Positions 27,265 through 34,780 of a stretch of DNA of 64,000 bases are shown here, one piece after another; positions within the stretch are counted from its first letter, which is position 1, and each line of letters begins with the position of its first letter. Both the position numbers and the translations under genes were made by a program. The DNA comes from Solibacillus sp. FSL H8-0538 (GTDB taxonomy: Bacteria; Bacillota; Bacilli; Bacillales_A; Planococcaceae): NCBI RefSeq assembly GCF_038003525.1, contig NZ_JBBOPI010000002.1, positions 62,001-126,000 on the forward strand, written 5' to 3'. The notes under the pieces are model-generated. The model was not told where the DNA came from, did no database searches, and saw only the letters and a list, made by a program, of their open reading frames with translations.

Positions 27265-27504
27265 TTGAAAAGTAAAAGCTTAAAAATCGCAACGCTTGCT
27301 CATGCCGTTTATAAAAAATGCGAGTGTTGTAACCGCGTAAAAGATATTTACTTCAAAATGAGCGTGTTAGATGCTGCTAAGGCAAATTATTTGGTTGGTG
27401 ACTTCGATTTATGTAAATCATGCGGACAAAATTTTGGAGATATCCTGAATATTAAAGTTAGTACAGAGAACGTTCTGAATGACTTCAATTTCAGTAAAAC
27501 GTAA
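27265..27504 (+). CDS. Zinc-ribbon-like hypothetical protein
   Basis: A 79-aa protein from TTG 27265, with GAGAGGAG upstream; longer frames lack a ribosome binding site. It has two cysteine pairs, CECC near residue 19 and CKSC near residue 56, typical of a small zinc ribbon. Its stop codon overlaps the ATG of the YvrJ gene (TAATG), so the two are translationally coupled. Function unknown. Confidence 0.65.
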   Translation: MKSKSLKIATLAHAVYKKCECCNRVKDIYFKMSVLDAAKANYLVGDFDLCKSCGQNFGDILNIKVSTENVLNDFNFSKT

Positions 27505-27629
27505 TGGAAGATATCATACCATATCTGGATTACGGATTTTCTTTTATTCTCTCCATTTATCTTTTAATTCGCATGGAAAAAAAAATCGAAGCCCTCACTG
27601 AGAGCATTAACAAACTCAACAATAATTAA
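27504..27629 (+). CDS. YvrJ-family small protein
   Basis: A 41-aa protein with one hydrophobic helix (FSFILSIYLLIRMEKKIEAL) followed by the amphipathic tail LTESINKLNNN, the YvrJ signature. It overlaps the preceding gene by one base. YvrJ proteins accompany DUF1659/DUF2922 and an amidase in many Bacillales. The set here is complete. Confidence 0.8.
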   Translation: MEDIIPYLDYGFSFILSIYLLIRMEKKIEALTESINKLNNN

Positions 27630-27722
27630 AACTTAAAAATTTAAGCGAGAATTGTTCCATTTGTCAGAATCAATATACAACATATTATGAAATAAGTGCA
27701 AGCCAGGAGAGGGGTGTTTTGT

Positions 27723-28562
27723 TTGAGTCTAACGATTAAATACCTGCAACATTTGCAGCTAGAAGGTAAGTCCCTGAATACGCTCGATACGTACAGGTAC
27801 CACTTGATTGCCTTTTTTACGTGGGTTAAGGAGAACGGTCATGAGCTGGATGGCCTTAGACCCGCTCACTTATTCGATTTCAAAGAAGTCCTACTGAAGG
27901 AAGGAAAATCGGAACGCACTGTCAACGGCATCATTTCCTGTGTTCGCGGGTATTTTGATTATTTAGTTTTGAATGAGGTCGTGAAAATGAATCCAGTATC
28001 AAAATTGTTGCAGATTAAAGTAGCGGATTATCGCCAGGATCGCCTGACAGATGAGCAGCTTAACCATTTTTATCATTTTATCGATGCTCTGCAAGTCAAT
28101 GTCCGTGCAGCCTTTTATTTAATGCTCGCAACTGGGGCACGTGTCAGTGAAATTGCCGATCTCACAAAGGTCGATTTTTCCATTGAGAACGATAAATTAT
28201 TCGTTGATATCCCAGATGCCAATTGGGGCAGTGTCCGCAAAGTCCCAGTACTGAACGTAAAGGCAGCGCAAATCCTCGTTGATTACTTAGCAGACCTAGA
28301 AGTCACGGATTTACCAGCGTTTCGCGTCAGTAAACGTACACTGCAGCGATATGCCTACATTTTTTCAGAGCAATATGGCATACAGTTTAGTTGCCACGCC
28401 TTGCGCCATACGTTTGCCACGATCCTGCTGGAAAACGGGGTTCAGATTGAAAAAATACAGTACTTACTTGGCCATCGATCGATAACCCTGGCCAGACAAT
28501 ACAAACAACCTGCTTTTATGAATGTGAATGACTTAGATCCGTCTGTGTGGGTACAGACTTAA
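27723..28562 (+). CDS. Tyrosine recombinase (XerC/D-type integrase)
   Basis: A protein of about 279 aa from TTG 27723, placed behind GAGAGGGG; an in-frame GTG lies at 27696. N-terminal SAM-like domain (residues 1-85) and catalytic domain. Catalytic residues: Arg in ATGARVSEIADL, His-x-x-Arg in HALRHTFATILL, His in LLGHRSITLARQY with a nearby tyrosine. It cuts and rejoins DNA at specific sites. Candidates for its site are the inverted GTTTTCCTA repeats just downstream. It may act in plasmid dimer resolution or integration of this cluster. Confidence 0.88.
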   Translation: MSLTIKYLQHLQLEGKSLNTLDTYRYHLIAFFTWVKENGHELDGLRPAHLFDFKEVLLKEGKSERTVNGIISCVRGYFDYLVLNEVVKMNPVSKLLQIKVADYRQDRLTDEQLNHFYHFIDALQVNVRAAFYLMLATGARVSEIADLTKVDFSIENDKLFVDIPDANWGSVRKVPVLNVKAAQILVDYLADLEVTDLPAFRVSKRTLQRYAYIFSEQYGIQFSCHALRHTFATILLENGVQIEKIQYLLGHRSITLARQYKQPAFMNVNDLDPSVWVQT

Positions 28563-28578
28563 TAGTATAAAGTGCAAC

Positions 28579-28669
28579 TTCCAACTGAGGGTGTTTTCCT
28601 AACCCCCCACTGTTGGAATAGGAAAACAAGTGAAATACGCCACGTCCTGTGGCACATCTTGTTTTCCTA
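28579..28669. promoter_or_regulatory. Inverted-repeat cluster downstream of recombinase gene
   Basis: Arms TTCCAAC (28579-28585) / GTTGGAA (28612-28618) enclose one copy of GTTTTCCTA. An inverted copy (28619-28627) and a direct copy (28661-28669) follow, with GCCAC/GTGGC at the centre of the second hairpin. Three copies in alternating orientation, starting 16 bases after the recombinase stop, suggest a recombinase target or a compound terminator. Confidence 0.5.
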
Positions 28670-28753
28670 ACGCCGTGTTAGCGCGAACGAATCGAGCTTT
28701 TGCGAGACAAATTAAAGTGTCGGATAATCTTGAAAATAGATTGGAGGGATAAA

Positions 28754-29323
28754 ATGATCATTATTTTTGATTATGGCCACGGAGGAAAGGACCCTGGCGC
28801 AACGTATAAAGGGCGTCATGAGGCGGATGATGTGTTACGTATTGGACAAGCCATAGCCAAACGTTTACGGGATGCAGGGGTACAAATCGATGAAACACGC
28901 ACATCAAACCAAGCGTTGTCACTCGAGCAGCGTGTGAAGATGGAATGGAAGAAAACCTATGATTTCTTTATTTCGTTTCACCGCAATGCGTTTAAGCCTG
29001 AAGTAGCGACGGGTGCTGAAGTGTTTGTTTATAAATCTATAAACGCAAAATCGAAGCCACTTGCAGATAAGATCCAAAGTGCTTTAGTGAATGTTGGATT
29101 TCGGAATCGCGGGGTAAAAGAGGCGGAGTTTTATGTATTGAAGCATACACGCGCGCCTGCCTTATTACTAGAAATCGGTTTTATTGATAATAGCGCTGAT
29201 AACCAGCTGTTTGATTCGAAGTTTGAGGAGCTGGTTGAAGGGATGGCCCATGCAATTTTGGCGGTTGCTGGGGGGAAGAAGGTTGATACGTGTCCTGCTT
29301 GTGGGCAGGGGGTTGGTTTATAA
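28754..29323 (+). CDS. N-acetylmuramoyl-L-alanine amidase (Amidase_3)
   Basis: A 189-aa zinc amidase that cleaves the bond between muramic acid and the stem peptide. Zinc and catalytic residues: His in DYGHGGKDPGA, Glu in GRHEADD, His in SFHRNA and Glu in LLLEIGFIDN. No signal peptide. The tail ends CPACGQGVGL and may bind zinc. ATG 28754 lies behind TGGAGGG. Lack of a signal and position after YvrJ/DUF2922 recall phage-endolysin-like amidases of this conserved cluster. Confidence 0.9.
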   Translation: MIIIFDYGHGGKDPGATYKGRHEADDVLRIGQAIAKRLRDAGVQIDETRTSNQALSLEQRVKMEWKKTYDFFISFHRNAFKPEVATGAEVFVYKSINAKSKPLADKIQSALVNVGFRNRGVKEAEFYVLKHTRAPALLLEIGFIDNSADNQLFDSKFEELVEGMAHAILAVAGGKKVDTCPACGQGVGL

Positions 29324-29326
29324 GGA

Positions 29327-29364
29327 AAAGCAGCTTCAGAGTAAGGTACTGAGGCTGCTTTTTT
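29327..29364 (+). terminator. Terminator of amidase gene
   Basis: Stem AAGCAGCTTCAG / CTGAGGCTGCTT followed by TTTTTTG, directly after the amidase stop. An A-run on the left makes it potentially bidirectional. Confidence 0.88.
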
Positions 29365-29446
29365 GAAAAATAGTGTTTCAAGACTCTGTTCGTAAACCTT
29401 GTTGCCCATTGGTTCATACTAAAAAGGCCGTTTTTACTGAAAATTA

Positions 29447-29472
29447 TTGAACCAACGCACTCTTTAGTTGAA
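29447..29472. repeat. TTGAACTAA-type inverted repeat
   Basis: TTGAACCAA and TTAGTTGAA separated by 7 bases, one of several copies of a short dispersed hairpin (also 7-27, 30371-30396, 39149-39175, 40610-40636). Confidence 0.55.
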
Positions 29473-29533
29473 TAAGGAAACAGCGTTACTCCTTCTTGAA
29501 GTAAAGCTACTGTTAGTTGAAGATTCATTAAAA

Positions 29534-30274
29534 CTACCAAGTTAAATCATTTAAGAATGTAAGAATATCTTTGTTCACGTCATTAATGTCCGTGCCTAAT
29601 GTCATTAAATGTTTAGAATTCGGATACCCCTTCATTGTTTTTTGATTCGTCGCAACGCTTTGAAAAATTACCTCTGCACTCTCTTTATACAATGGTTCAT
29701 CTAATTCACCATATAATATACGAAATGGTGACGTTAAAAGTGCTAATTTATCCATCGTACTATCTATTAGCTGTTGGAACTCGACTAATGAATCGATAGA
29801 CATATTTTGAAGACGTTTCATTTCTAAATTTATTTGTTCTTCATTTTTCCCTTCAAGTTGTTTGTATTTTTTTGCATAATGAAAAACACGCTTTTGTAGA
29901 AAAGTAGCTTCCCTATGTATTGGCACTGACATTGTCAAAACACCATTTATCTCCAACTCTTGACCAACTTTTAATGCAAATACACCACCAAGAGAAAGAC
30001 CAACCACAGCTATTTTTTCAAAACCTTCATCCTTCAACAACTGGTAACCGTTTAGTACATCTTGCCACCAATCTGCCGGTCTATATGTGAGCAGTTCTTC
30101 TGCTGTTAAACCATGTCCACTGTATAATGGGGCATAGCAAGAATAATTGTTTTTTAGCAAATGCTTCCCTAACTTTTTCATATCAATCGTATTGCTTGTA
30201 AAAGAATGTAATAGTAAAACGGCTTTCTCTCCACCTTTATAGAAAAAAGGCTTAGGGGGTACTATTTTCATCAT
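29534..30274 (-). CDS. Carboxylesterase (Est30-like alpha/beta hydrolase)
   Basis: A 246-aa alpha/beta hydrolase. Nucleophile elbow GLSLGG (Ser about 93), an acid in GELDEPLY and catalytic His in SKHLMTL near the C terminus match the Geobacillus Est30 carboxylesterase group, which hydrolyses short-chain esters. The N-terminal VLLLHSFTSN strand-loop provides the oxyanion hole. GAGG upstream of the start. It stands alone between hairpin repeats. Confidence 0.88.
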   Translation of the reverse strand: MMKIVPPKPFFYKGGEKAVLLLHSFTSNTIDMKKLGKHLLKNNYSCYAPLYSGHGLTAEELLTYRPADWWQDVLNGYQLLKDEGFEKIAVVGLSLGGVFALKVGQELEINGVLTMSVPIHREATFLQKRVFHYAKKYKQLEGKNEEQINLEMKRLQNMSIDSLVEFQQLIDSTMDKLALLTSPFRILYGELDEPLYKESAEVIFQSVATNQKTMKGYPNSKHLMTLGTDINDVNKDILTFLNDLTW

Positions 30275-30370
30275 TATTTTGAATACCTCACTAACATATT
30301 CTTAGACTTAAATTAAATAGCTGAATATCAAATTTTGATAATTCCTTTAAAGTATAACATCCATTCGTTA

Positions 30371-30396
30371 TTGAACTAATTGCACCGTTAGTTCAA
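30371..30396. repeat. Perfect TTGAACTAA inverted repeat
   Basis: TTGAACTAA / TTAGTTCAA with an 8-base spacer, the best copy of a short hairpin family scattered through the window. Confidence 0.65.
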
Positions 30397-30519
30397 TAGG
30401 AAGTATTTTTTAGTCTATCTTACACATTCAAATACATGAAATGAACTTCCTTCTCCATACCCGTTAATAACTTCATGGAGAATAATTTTATCCAAGCCAA
30501 TGCGTTTGCTTATGGGTCC

Positions 30520-30690
30520 TCTTCACATAACAGCATCTTGTCCCCCATCAACGATAGTGCGTGGTAAACACTGTGCTGTTTGTTGTCTTACCAGTGCCCC
30601 CCCTTAAAATTCCCGAACGTTACTATAATCGCTTTTTTGTTTTCTGACACATCTGCTCCCACAATAGTTGAAACTCCATGTTTTTTAATT
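30520..30690 (-). pseudogene. Decayed parA 5' end (copy B)
   Basis: Read on the minus strand it begins like the intact parA: VSENKKAIIVTFGNFKGG and the P-loop GGTGKTTNS. A run of seven G bases shifts the frame, and later lesions remove the rest, although an LLCEEDP segment is still recognisable (LLCDQDP in the intact ParA). It lies directly downstream of the intact octamer array B. Confidence 0.85.
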
Positions 30691-30692
30691 CG

Positions 30693-30748
30693 TATATGGA
30701 TATACAAATATATTCGTATATAGATATATTAATATACGAATATATTAG
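30693..30748. repeat. Octamer array B (7 x TATAYNNN)
   Basis: Seven uninterrupted units: TATATGGA, TATACAAA, TATATTCG, TATATAGA, TATATTAA, TATACGAA, TATATTAG. It occupies the position of the parA promoter region relative to decayed copy B. Every unit keeps TATA plus T/C. Confidence 0.85.
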
Positions 30749-30794
30749 TTCATTGGTTTTCTTTTTTAATAGAAAACCACCCAACAATTATTTA

Positions 30795-31694
30795 TCACTC
30801 CTGAATCATTTCTTTAATAGCTTCAGCTAAGGCATCAGTCGTTCTATAAGACTCCTCCAATGTATTTTCAATTCCCCCAATTTCTAACAATACCGAGTTC
30901 TCTTGAAGATCATGATTATATGTGTTCCGAGGATTTTCACCTTTTCCAATTACACCTCTGGATAATCCAGGATATAATTTCTCTAATTTTTTATGAAGGC
31001 CTATAGCAAAGGCTCTGTTCGCTTCATAATTATCAGTTGTTTTTGATACAACAAATAAAATTTTCGCATAATCTACTCCACCAATTTTTATGGTTGAATC
31101 TGTTCTTTTTTGAGAATCTCTGTGGATGTCAAAAATCATTTTAATGCTCTTATGCTCAGTTAATGATTCTTGTACTATTTCCCTAGAAACTGTATAGGAA
31201 TCGGCAAATGATAAGTTTCGCTCAGTTAAGATACCCAAAATATCCGTATCATCATGGATAGCGTTAATCTTATTTTCCTTTAACGCTTTGCTGAACGCCT
31301 TCCCAACCAAAGTAACATTTTTCGTCTCACTAAATGCTTCTCTAGGATTTTTTATGTTCAGTTCTGGAATATATGATTCTTGATTATGTGAGTGATAAAT
31401 CAACACTAATGGAGCTTTTTCATCAGCAGCGGAAGACACGGACTGGTCTCCATGAGAATTAGTTAGAACATTTGTCATTACCTCTTTTCCACTAAAGAAG
31501 AAGAACCATGAAAAAGCGAGTGTAAAAAGTAGCGCGCCACTTGAAACGGCAGATATTCTATTTACCATCCGTTTTTTATTCATACTTCTTGCCTTTTGTC
31601 TGAGCTTCGTTTCAGTTGATGCAATAAAGTCTTCACTTGGATGTTGAGGATACGTTTCCTTAATCCTATTAAATAGATCTTTTTCATTTTGCAT
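30795..31694 (-). CDS. Membrane-anchored SpoIIP-like amidase, partner of ECF sigma
   Basis: A 299-aa protein. A cytoplasmic N terminus of about 43 residues precedes one transmembrane segment (about 46-68, ISAVSSGALLFTLAFSWFF). The extracytoplasmic SpoIIP-type domain has IYHSHNQESYIPE, FDIHRDS and LLEIGGIENTLEES, with the metal-binding His/Glu residues conserved. It starts 11 bases inside the sigma gene, with AAGGAGG there. The cytoplasmic N terminus in the place of an anti-sigma domain suggests it may regulate the sigma factor. This is inference. Confidence 0.83.
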   Translation of the reverse strand: MQNEKDLFNRIKETYPQHPSEDFIASTETKLRQKARSMNKKRMVNRISAVSSGALLFTLAFSWFFFFSGKEVMTNVLTNSHGDQSVSSAADEKAPLVLIYHSHNQESYIPELNIKNPREAFSETKNVTLVGKAFSKALKENKINAIHDDTDILGILTERNLSFADSYTVSREIVQESLTEHKSIKMIFDIHRDSQKRTDSTIKIGGVDYAKILFVVSKTTDNYEANRAFAIGLHKKLEKLYPGLSRGVIGKGENPRNTYNHDLQENSVLLEIGGIENTLEESYRTTDALAEAIKEMIQE

Positions 31695-32223
31695 TTGTCA
31701 AAGCCTCCTTAGCATCCATACCTAGTTTTCTTTTGAGGTCTTTCAAGGCTCTGTGATAGTCTACTTTCACTTTGGATTCACTACATTGTAGAATTTCAGA
31801 AGTCTCTTTTATCGAAAACTCGTTAATGCCACGAAGGATAACAACCGCTCTATAATTAGGTTTCAATTTAGAAATCGCTTCATGTACAAATTGTTCCATT
31901 TCAGCTGTTTCCAACACTTCATCCGGCTTCTTATCGTTGGATTCTAACTGTGTGAAAAATCCATTCTTAAAAACAGAAATAAACTTCTTTTTTCTATAGT
32001 GATCCACCGCTACATGCTTGGCTATGGAAAATATCCAAGTTTTTAAATTGTTTCCGCTTTTAAAATTGGGTAAGTTTTTTAACACACGAATGAATACTTC
32101 TTGTGTCAAGTCCTCTGCATCATTTTGATTTCCTGAAAAACAAACAAGAAATCTAAACACGTCTAAATAATGATTATTGTAAATTACAACTATACTGGAC
32201 TCTACGTTTTTTAAATCAATCAA
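31684..32223 (-). CDS. ECF-type sigma factor
   Basis: A protein of 179 aa from TTG 32223, which follows AGGGGGG; the ATG at 32238 has no site of its own. Region 2 (DAEDLTQEVFIRVLKNLP, about 45-62) and region 4 (FSIKETSEILQCSESKVKVD, about 140-160) are clear. It resembles SigW/SigV-like ECF factors. Its 3' end overlaps the SpoIIP-like gene by 11 bases, so the two are translationally coupled. Confidence 0.9.
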   Translation of the reverse strand: MIDLKNVESSIVVIYNNHYLDVFRFLVCFSGNQNDAEDLTQEVFIRVLKNLPNFKSGNNLKTWIFSIAKHVAVDHYRKKKFISVFKNGFFTQLESNDKKPDEVLETAEMEQFVHEAISKLKPNYRAVVILRGINEFSIKETSEILQCSESKVKVDYHRALKDLKRKLGMDAKEALTNAK

Positions 32224-32574
32224 GCTGTCCCCCCTCATTGTGTATTCACGTATTATTCGTTTGAGGTAAATAAAAGGTTACAATTATTTCATTTGAAATT
32301 GATCTATGTATACCAATTCTAGTAAATTAGCAATAATTCCTATTTAACATCCGATTTACTAAGGGGTGTACTTGCTATTGGCAAAGGCTTCGAAAACGTA
32401 CCAATCTGAAAAGAAAATGGACGAATTTCCTCTACATACTGAATCTTTTGTTTCCAAAAGTGGAGTAACCTTATACAAAGTTCCATGAAATGAACTTCCT
32501 TCTCCATACCCGTTAATACCTTCATGGAGAATAAATGTATCAAAGCCAATGCGTTTGATATGGGTCCTCTTCAC

Positions 32575-32681
32575 ATAACAGCACCTTGTCCCCCATCAAC
32601 GATAGTGCGTGGCAAGCACCGTGCTGTTTGTTGTCTTACCAGTGATCCCACAATCGTTGAAACGCCATATTTTTCAAGGCG
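32575..32681 (-). pseudogene. Decayed parA 5' end (copy C)
   Basis: Nearly identical to decayed parA copy B but with an internal deletion that removes the first ~18 codons up to the P-loop glycines. KTTNST-coding sequence and the LLCEEDP segment remain. The neighbouring 32488-32575 matches 30433-30520. It lies directly beside array C. Confidence 0.8.
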
Positions 32682-32737
32682 TATATCCATATACCGATAT
32701 ATTCGTATACGGATATATTTATATATGGATATATTTT
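32682..32737. repeat. Octamer array C (7 x TATAYNNN)
   Basis: Seven units: TATATCCA, TATACCGA, TATATTCG, TATACGGA, TATATTTA, TATATGGA, TATATTTT. The 8-bp phase is perfect. The variable bases differ from array B although flanks are homologous, so the TATAY core has been kept while the rest drifted. Confidence 0.85.
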
Positions 32738-32959
32738 TTCGTTTGTTTTCTTGAAATAAGCTGTACCGAGTAGGTGGATACCACGGTCCTCTTTCTCTGC
32801 CTATTCAGCATTGGTCAAACGCTTACCAACCCGATTAAATCGTGAATTCAAGACCGGTGTCACTGGCAACGTCTATGTATCTGTATTACGTATATCCGTT
32901 ACAACAAAACAAACTAGGCGTACGTATCCACTGTGAAGGACAGTGAAACAAATGAAGGA

Positions 32960-33250
32960 AAATGTGGGGAGATGCAATAATCCATTCCGAACAAGGGGTA
33001 CATAATACAAGCCCTACTTTCCTAAAGCTTGCAAAGAAATTAGGATTAACACAAGCGATGTCTCACCGTGGGAACTGTAGGGATAACGCGCCTATGGAAT
33101 CGTTTTGGGGCATATGAAAGATGAAACAGATGGCAAATCATGTCGCACATTCGAAGAGGTTAAATAAGAAGTGAAGAGTTATATGACGTACTCTAATTAT
33201 TATCGGGGGCAATGGAATCTAAAAAGAAGGACGCCTGCGAAACACAGACG
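32960..33250 (+). mobile_element. IS3-family transposase remnant (IS150-like orfB end)
   Basis: Frames on the plus strand read SPTFLKLAKKLGLTQAMS, RGNCRDNAPMESFWG (with the catalytic Glu of the DDE set) and KSYMTYSNYYRGQWNLK. They are interrupted by stops and frame shifts. This is the C-terminal part of an IS3/IS150 OrfB and is inactive. Confidence 0.85.
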
Positions 33251-33505
33251 TCCTCTGACTGACAAAGCAGTCAAGTCTTTTTATAAAATGTACCTCTTTC
33301 ACAATTTTAGATACACTTCCACCATTCAAACTGGAATATCACGTCCTACTTGGCTGTTCTGTCACGATATACAATCAGAGTAATTGTATTTAATAGGATG
33401 GTAACGATGAGAAGAACTTCTGCGGCGGACACAACAGCACCCGTTGTGTCCATTAGAGCGCGAACTTGTTCAACTAACCTGCGCCTTAATAAATTGGCAT
33501 AAAAC

Positions 33506-33535
33506 AAAAGGCTTCCTCTTATCGGGGAGCCTTTT
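33506..33535 (-). terminator. Terminator of degV-like gene
   Basis: AAAAGGCTTCC / GGGAGCCTTTT type hairpin located about 27 bases beyond the stop of the minus-strand DegV gene, with T residues on that strand. Confidence 0.8.
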
Positions 33536-33561
33536 AGATTTTCAATGTACGGTATACAAGA

Positions 33562-34413
33562 TTAATTTTCTATTCCGGCAATCCCAAAGCCTCCAGGACC
33601 AGAATGAGTAGAAATCATGGCACCGGCTTGAATCCACGTGATATTTTCGAAACCCGTTTCATTGGCAATTTCATTCATCCGTTGCTTGATACTTTCACTG
33701 AGTCCGATTGAGTACATAAAATAAAGTTGTTGTCGATCAATGTCATATTGATTTAAATAATCACGCATTAATTTTTCAGCAACAGCGCTCATATTGCCAC
33801 GATATTTTTTAGTTGAAACAAGCTTTCCTTCCACTAATTCAATGCATGGTTTTATTTTCAACAAAGCACCTCCGAGATACGCTAAATTACTTACGCGCCC
33901 ACCTGCTCTTAAAAAATCTAAGCTACCAGGAATGAAAGCCAGCCTTGATTTAGGAACCTTTGCTTTGATTTTTTCGATTAAGTGAGCAGGATCAATCGTA
34001 GGTTCTTTCTCTAGCAAGTTAACTGCATACATCACAACTGCAGTTAATCCACCTGTCACGTTCAACGCATCAATTAAAAAAAGATCCTGTAAATCCTCCG
34101 CTGCAATTAACGCATTTTGAAAGGAAGCCGATGCCTTTGACGTATAACCAATATGAATAATGATACTATCTGGAAAATCCGTTTTAATTTTTGTAAAAAA
34201 CTCATGATACTCATGGACATTTGTGGCAGATGTAGAGGGTATCTTTTTTGTGCGATCATGATACTCATAAATTTCTTTTACGGGTAGATGACCGTCTAAA
34301 TAATCCTGTCCATCCATGATGACGTGCATCGGTACCACTTGTACATCATGTTTGTCCGCTAAATTTTTCGGCAAATCCGCCCCACTCTCGGTCGATAAAA
34401 TAATCCTTCTCAC
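33562..34413 (-). CDS. DegV-family fatty-acid-binding protein
   Basis: A 283-aa protein of the DegV/FakB fold. Motifs: STESGADLP at the N terminus, a conserved PSTSATNVHEY segment, IHIGYTSKASASF and STHSGPGGFGIAG near the C terminus. Known members bind fatty acids; some (FakB) deliver them to the kinase FakA for phospholipid synthesis. No kinase partner lies nearby. It starts at GTG 34413 behind GGAGGGG. Confidence 0.9.
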   Translation of the reverse strand: MRRIILSTESGADLPKNLADKHDVQVVPMHVIMDGQDYLDGHLPVKEIYEYHDRTKKIPSTSATNVHEYHEFFTKIKTDFPDSIIIHIGYTSKASASFQNALIAAEDLQDLFLIDALNVTGGLTAVVMYAVNLLEKEPTIDPAHLIEKIKAKVPKSRLAFIPGSLDFLRAGGRVSNLAYLGGALLKIKPCIELVEGKLVSTKKYRGNMSAVAEKLMRDYLNQYDIDRQQLYFMYSIGLSESIKQRMNEIANETGFENITWIQAGAMISTHSGPGGFGIAGIEN

Positions 34414-34780
34414 TATAGATCCCCTCCAACTTGTGCTTGGCTTGTAAAATTTACTTTAACTATACATCAAAAGGGTAAATCATCCAATTAAAGGATAAAT
34501 AGTTACATGCATTTTAGAACCACTACTATCGAATGTACTACCTTCTCTGAATAACTATTTGTCTAATCCAAATTTCATAGGCTTCTCTGCTGCCTAAAAA
34601 CAAGTCGGCCTGATCTTGTTGTATAGCGTTAGTATTATAGCGTTTGGCTACGCCGAGAGGTTCCCCAGGGGGCTGGGCTAAAGCCCTTCACGCCCCAAAA
34701 TATAACTAATGATACCCACTCAATACGAAAAGGAAGAAACTGGTAATAAGAAATATGTAATGGCAGAGTGGAGTATTTAA
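34414..34780. other. Intergenic region with GC-rich hairpin
   Basis: AT-rich except for 34640-34695, where GGTTCCCCAGGGGGCTGGGC and a nearby AAAGCCC can form a strong GC hairpin ending in TTCAC. Such hairpin ends occur in IS200/IS605-type elements, but no transposase or TnpB is present. Confidence 0.4.

Larger units (their letters stand above)
30275..30794. other. Intergenic region with decayed parA and octamer array B
   Basis: Contains a perfect TTGAACTAA / TTAGTTCAA hairpin (30371-30396), a decayed parA 5' end (30520-30690) and array B. 30433-30750 as a whole is duplicated at 32488-32740. No intact gene. Confidence 0.7.
32239..33561. other. Remnant-rich region
   Basis: Contains an unidentified minus-strand fragment at 32340-32574 (HIKRIGFDTFILHEGING), a second decayed parA (32575-32681), array C, an IS3 transposase remnant (about 32960-33250) and the DegV terminator. 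No intact gene. Confidence 0.65.

Noticed and set aside
33001-33383. Plus-strand frame at 33171-33383 as an independent gene
   Set aside because: Its first half is the C-terminal part of a broken IS3 OrfB (KSYMTYSNYYRGQWNLK); the rest is read-through sequence.
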